From CAYZEZ01 sp964477295 (lineage in GTDB: Bacteria > Bacteroidota > Bacteroidia > Bacteroidales > SM23-62): a DNA stretch of 6,420 nt. Positions 5,339 through 6,420 of the stretch are shown in pieces (position 1 is the first letter of the stretch; each line of letters starts with the position of its first letter). The notes beneath the pieces are model-generated. The model saw only the letters and a list, made by a program, of their open reading frames with translations, did not search any database and was not told the DNA's origin. Both the position numbers and the translations under genes were made by a program. The stretch lies in the NCBI GenBank assembly GCA_964477295.1, contig CAYZEZ010000271.1, positions 1 through 6,420 on the forward strand, written 5' to 3'.

Positions 5339-6420
5339 ATGAAGCCAACGCTTGAAGATTTAAAGGAAGACCGGCGAATTTTACGGGAGTTCCGGGCGCT
5401 TATCCGTTCTGCAAGTCCTGAGATGGACAAGGGAGAAATCAGCTTGATTAAGGATTCATTTAACCTGGCTCTCGAGGCATGTATGCAACGACAGGAAAAA
5501 CTGGGCGATCTTACCATTTTTCATGCGCTTGGAGTGGCCAGGATCGTTGTGGATGAAATGCGACTTGGGATACAATCTGTTGTGAGTGCCATCCTGTTCG
5601 ATTTCATCATAGATCATACAATCTTAATTACGGATATTCAGAAGGCATTTCCCGAAGAGATTATTAAAATCCTGGAAGGACTCAATAAGATTTCCAGGAT
5701 CGATACGGAGAAATCAAATAATCAGGGGGAAAACTTCAGAAGCCTCCTGGTTACCATGTCCAGTGATATACGTGTAATCCTGGTTCGCCTGGCCGACAGG
5801 CTGTATCACATGAGAAGACTCGACAGTGTTAAACAGGTGGATCAACTCAGGATATCGGCAGAAGTTTCACATATATATGCTCCGCTGGCCCATCGACTTG
5901 GATTTTATAATATCAAAGAAGAACTGGAAGACCTGGCATTGAAATACACAGACTCAAAAGCTTTTCAACTTGTAAGGGAAAAACTGCAGGAAACAAAGGA
6001 TGCGAGGGAGCTTTTTATTCGCGAATTCATAGAACCATTAAAAGGTGAAATGGATAAGCAGGGATTAAAATTTGATATTAAGGCCAGGACGAAATCTGTT
6101 CATTCCATCTGGTCGAAAATGAAACGGCAGAATGTCAATTTTGATGAGATCTACGACATTTTTGCTATCCGGATAATCATAGACAGTAATGATAAGAACG
6201 AGAAGGCAGATTGCTGGAAGGTCTATTCCATTGTTACCGATATTTATCAACCCAATCCGAACCGGCTGAGGGACTGGATATCCATACCGAAATCCAACGG
6301 CTACGAATCGCTGCATACCACTGTTGTTGTGCCAGGGGGCAGATGGGTAGAGGTCCAGATACGTTCTGTGCGCATGAATGATATGGCCGAAAGGGGATTG
6401 GCTGCTCATTGGAAATACAA
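5339..6420 (+). CDS. relA: Long RelA/SpoT homologue, (p)ppGpp synthetase with degenerate hydrolase site; 3' end beyond the window
   Basis: The gene runs off the right edge after 360 codons without a stop, so the C-terminal TGS and regulatory domains are not seen. The protein makes the stringent-response alarmone (p)ppGpp from ATP and GTP/GDP, normally on starved ribosomes. The N-terminal HD-type hydrolase fold (about 40-200) is present but damaged. His62 and Asp153 (LADRL) remain, but the HD..ED motif reads Phe87-Asp88-Phe-Ile-Ile91-Asp92, so a metal-ligand His and the catalytic Glu are lost. The synthetase domain (about 240-360) is complete: ARTKSVHSIWSKM (249-261), the catalytic Asp in YDIFAIRII (272-280), IPKSNGYESLHTTV (316-329), EVQIRS (338-343) and AERGLAAHWKYK at the edge. 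A functional synthetase with little or no hydrolase activity is inferred, hence RelA rather than SpoT. The motif that distinguishes the two types reads RLRD (309-312), basic as in bifunctional enzymes. The ATG is preceded at six bases by GAGG. Confidence 0.93.
   Translation, partial: MKPTLEDLKEDRRILREFRALIRSASPEMDKGEISLIKDSFNLALEACMQRQEKLGDLTIFHALGVARIVVDEMRLGIQSVVSAILFDFIIDHTILITDIQKAFPEEIIKILEGLNKISRIDTEKSNNQGENFRSLLVTMSSDIRVILVRLADRLYHMRRLDSVKQVDQLRISAEVSHIYAPLAHRLGFYNIKEELEDLALKYTDSKAFQLVREKLQETKDARELFIREFIEPLKGEMDKQGLKFDIKARTKSVHSIWSKMKRQNVNFDEIYDIFAIRIIIDSNDKNEKADCWKVYSIVTDIYQPNPNRLRDWISIPKSNGYESLHTTVVVPGGRWVEVQIRSVRMNDMAERGLAAHWKY

Noticed and set aside
6065..6409. A 114-codon minus-strand frame
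   Set aside because: It is a shadow of the relA synthetase domain, where the plus-strand reading has every conserved motif.

Overview
The window looks like chromosomal DNA from a member of the Bacteroidota, probably Bacteroidales-like. The evidence is Bacteroidetes-type promoter boxes (TTTG plus TAnnTTTG) ahead of rnpB and relA, mostly no Shine-Dalgarno sequences, secreted proteins whose signal peptides end in Ser-Gln, a DUF6588-like envelope protein and a metal-type KdsA. No taxon below phylum can be fixed from this sequence alone. Most of the window is housekeeping: tRNA processing, LPS core sugar synthesis, replication-fork maintenance and the stringent response. I see no phage, transposon, CRISPR or defence island.

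Layout. Bases 1-84 are the end of a heptanucleotide tandem array (AACCTGY). Next comes the RNase P RNA gene rnpB (about 137-467, + strand) with a well-matched promoter, then a perfect 10-bp hairpin (471-502) that can terminate both rnpB and the gene converging on it. Three genes point left: rarA (3618-2308), kdsA (2151-1321) and a secreted LolA-like protein (1237-506). The rarA-kdsA gap carries two further period-7 repeats. A 285-bp AT-rich divergent region (3619-3903) holds a G/C-rich 5'-leader hairpin ahead of a rightward gene for a secreted, probably outer-membrane, DUF6588-like protein (3904-5016). Bases 5022-5270 contain a frameshifted, truncated relic of a YfcC/DcuC-type membrane transporter on the minus strand. 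Finally, a long RelA/SpoT homologue starts at 5339 and runs off the right edge.

How the genes relate. kdsA makes the Kdo precursor for lipid A-core, the LolA-like protein is a periplasmic lipid-binding-type protein and the DUF6588-like protein is envelope-located, so there is a loose cell-surface theme, but no operon logic ties them to rarA, rnpB or relA. The most notable points are the RelA homologue, whose hydrolase metal site is broken while its synthetase site is intact; the transporter relic, visible only when two frames are joined; and three distinct period-7 intergenic repeats within 2.3 kb. I found no convincing new multi-gene system.
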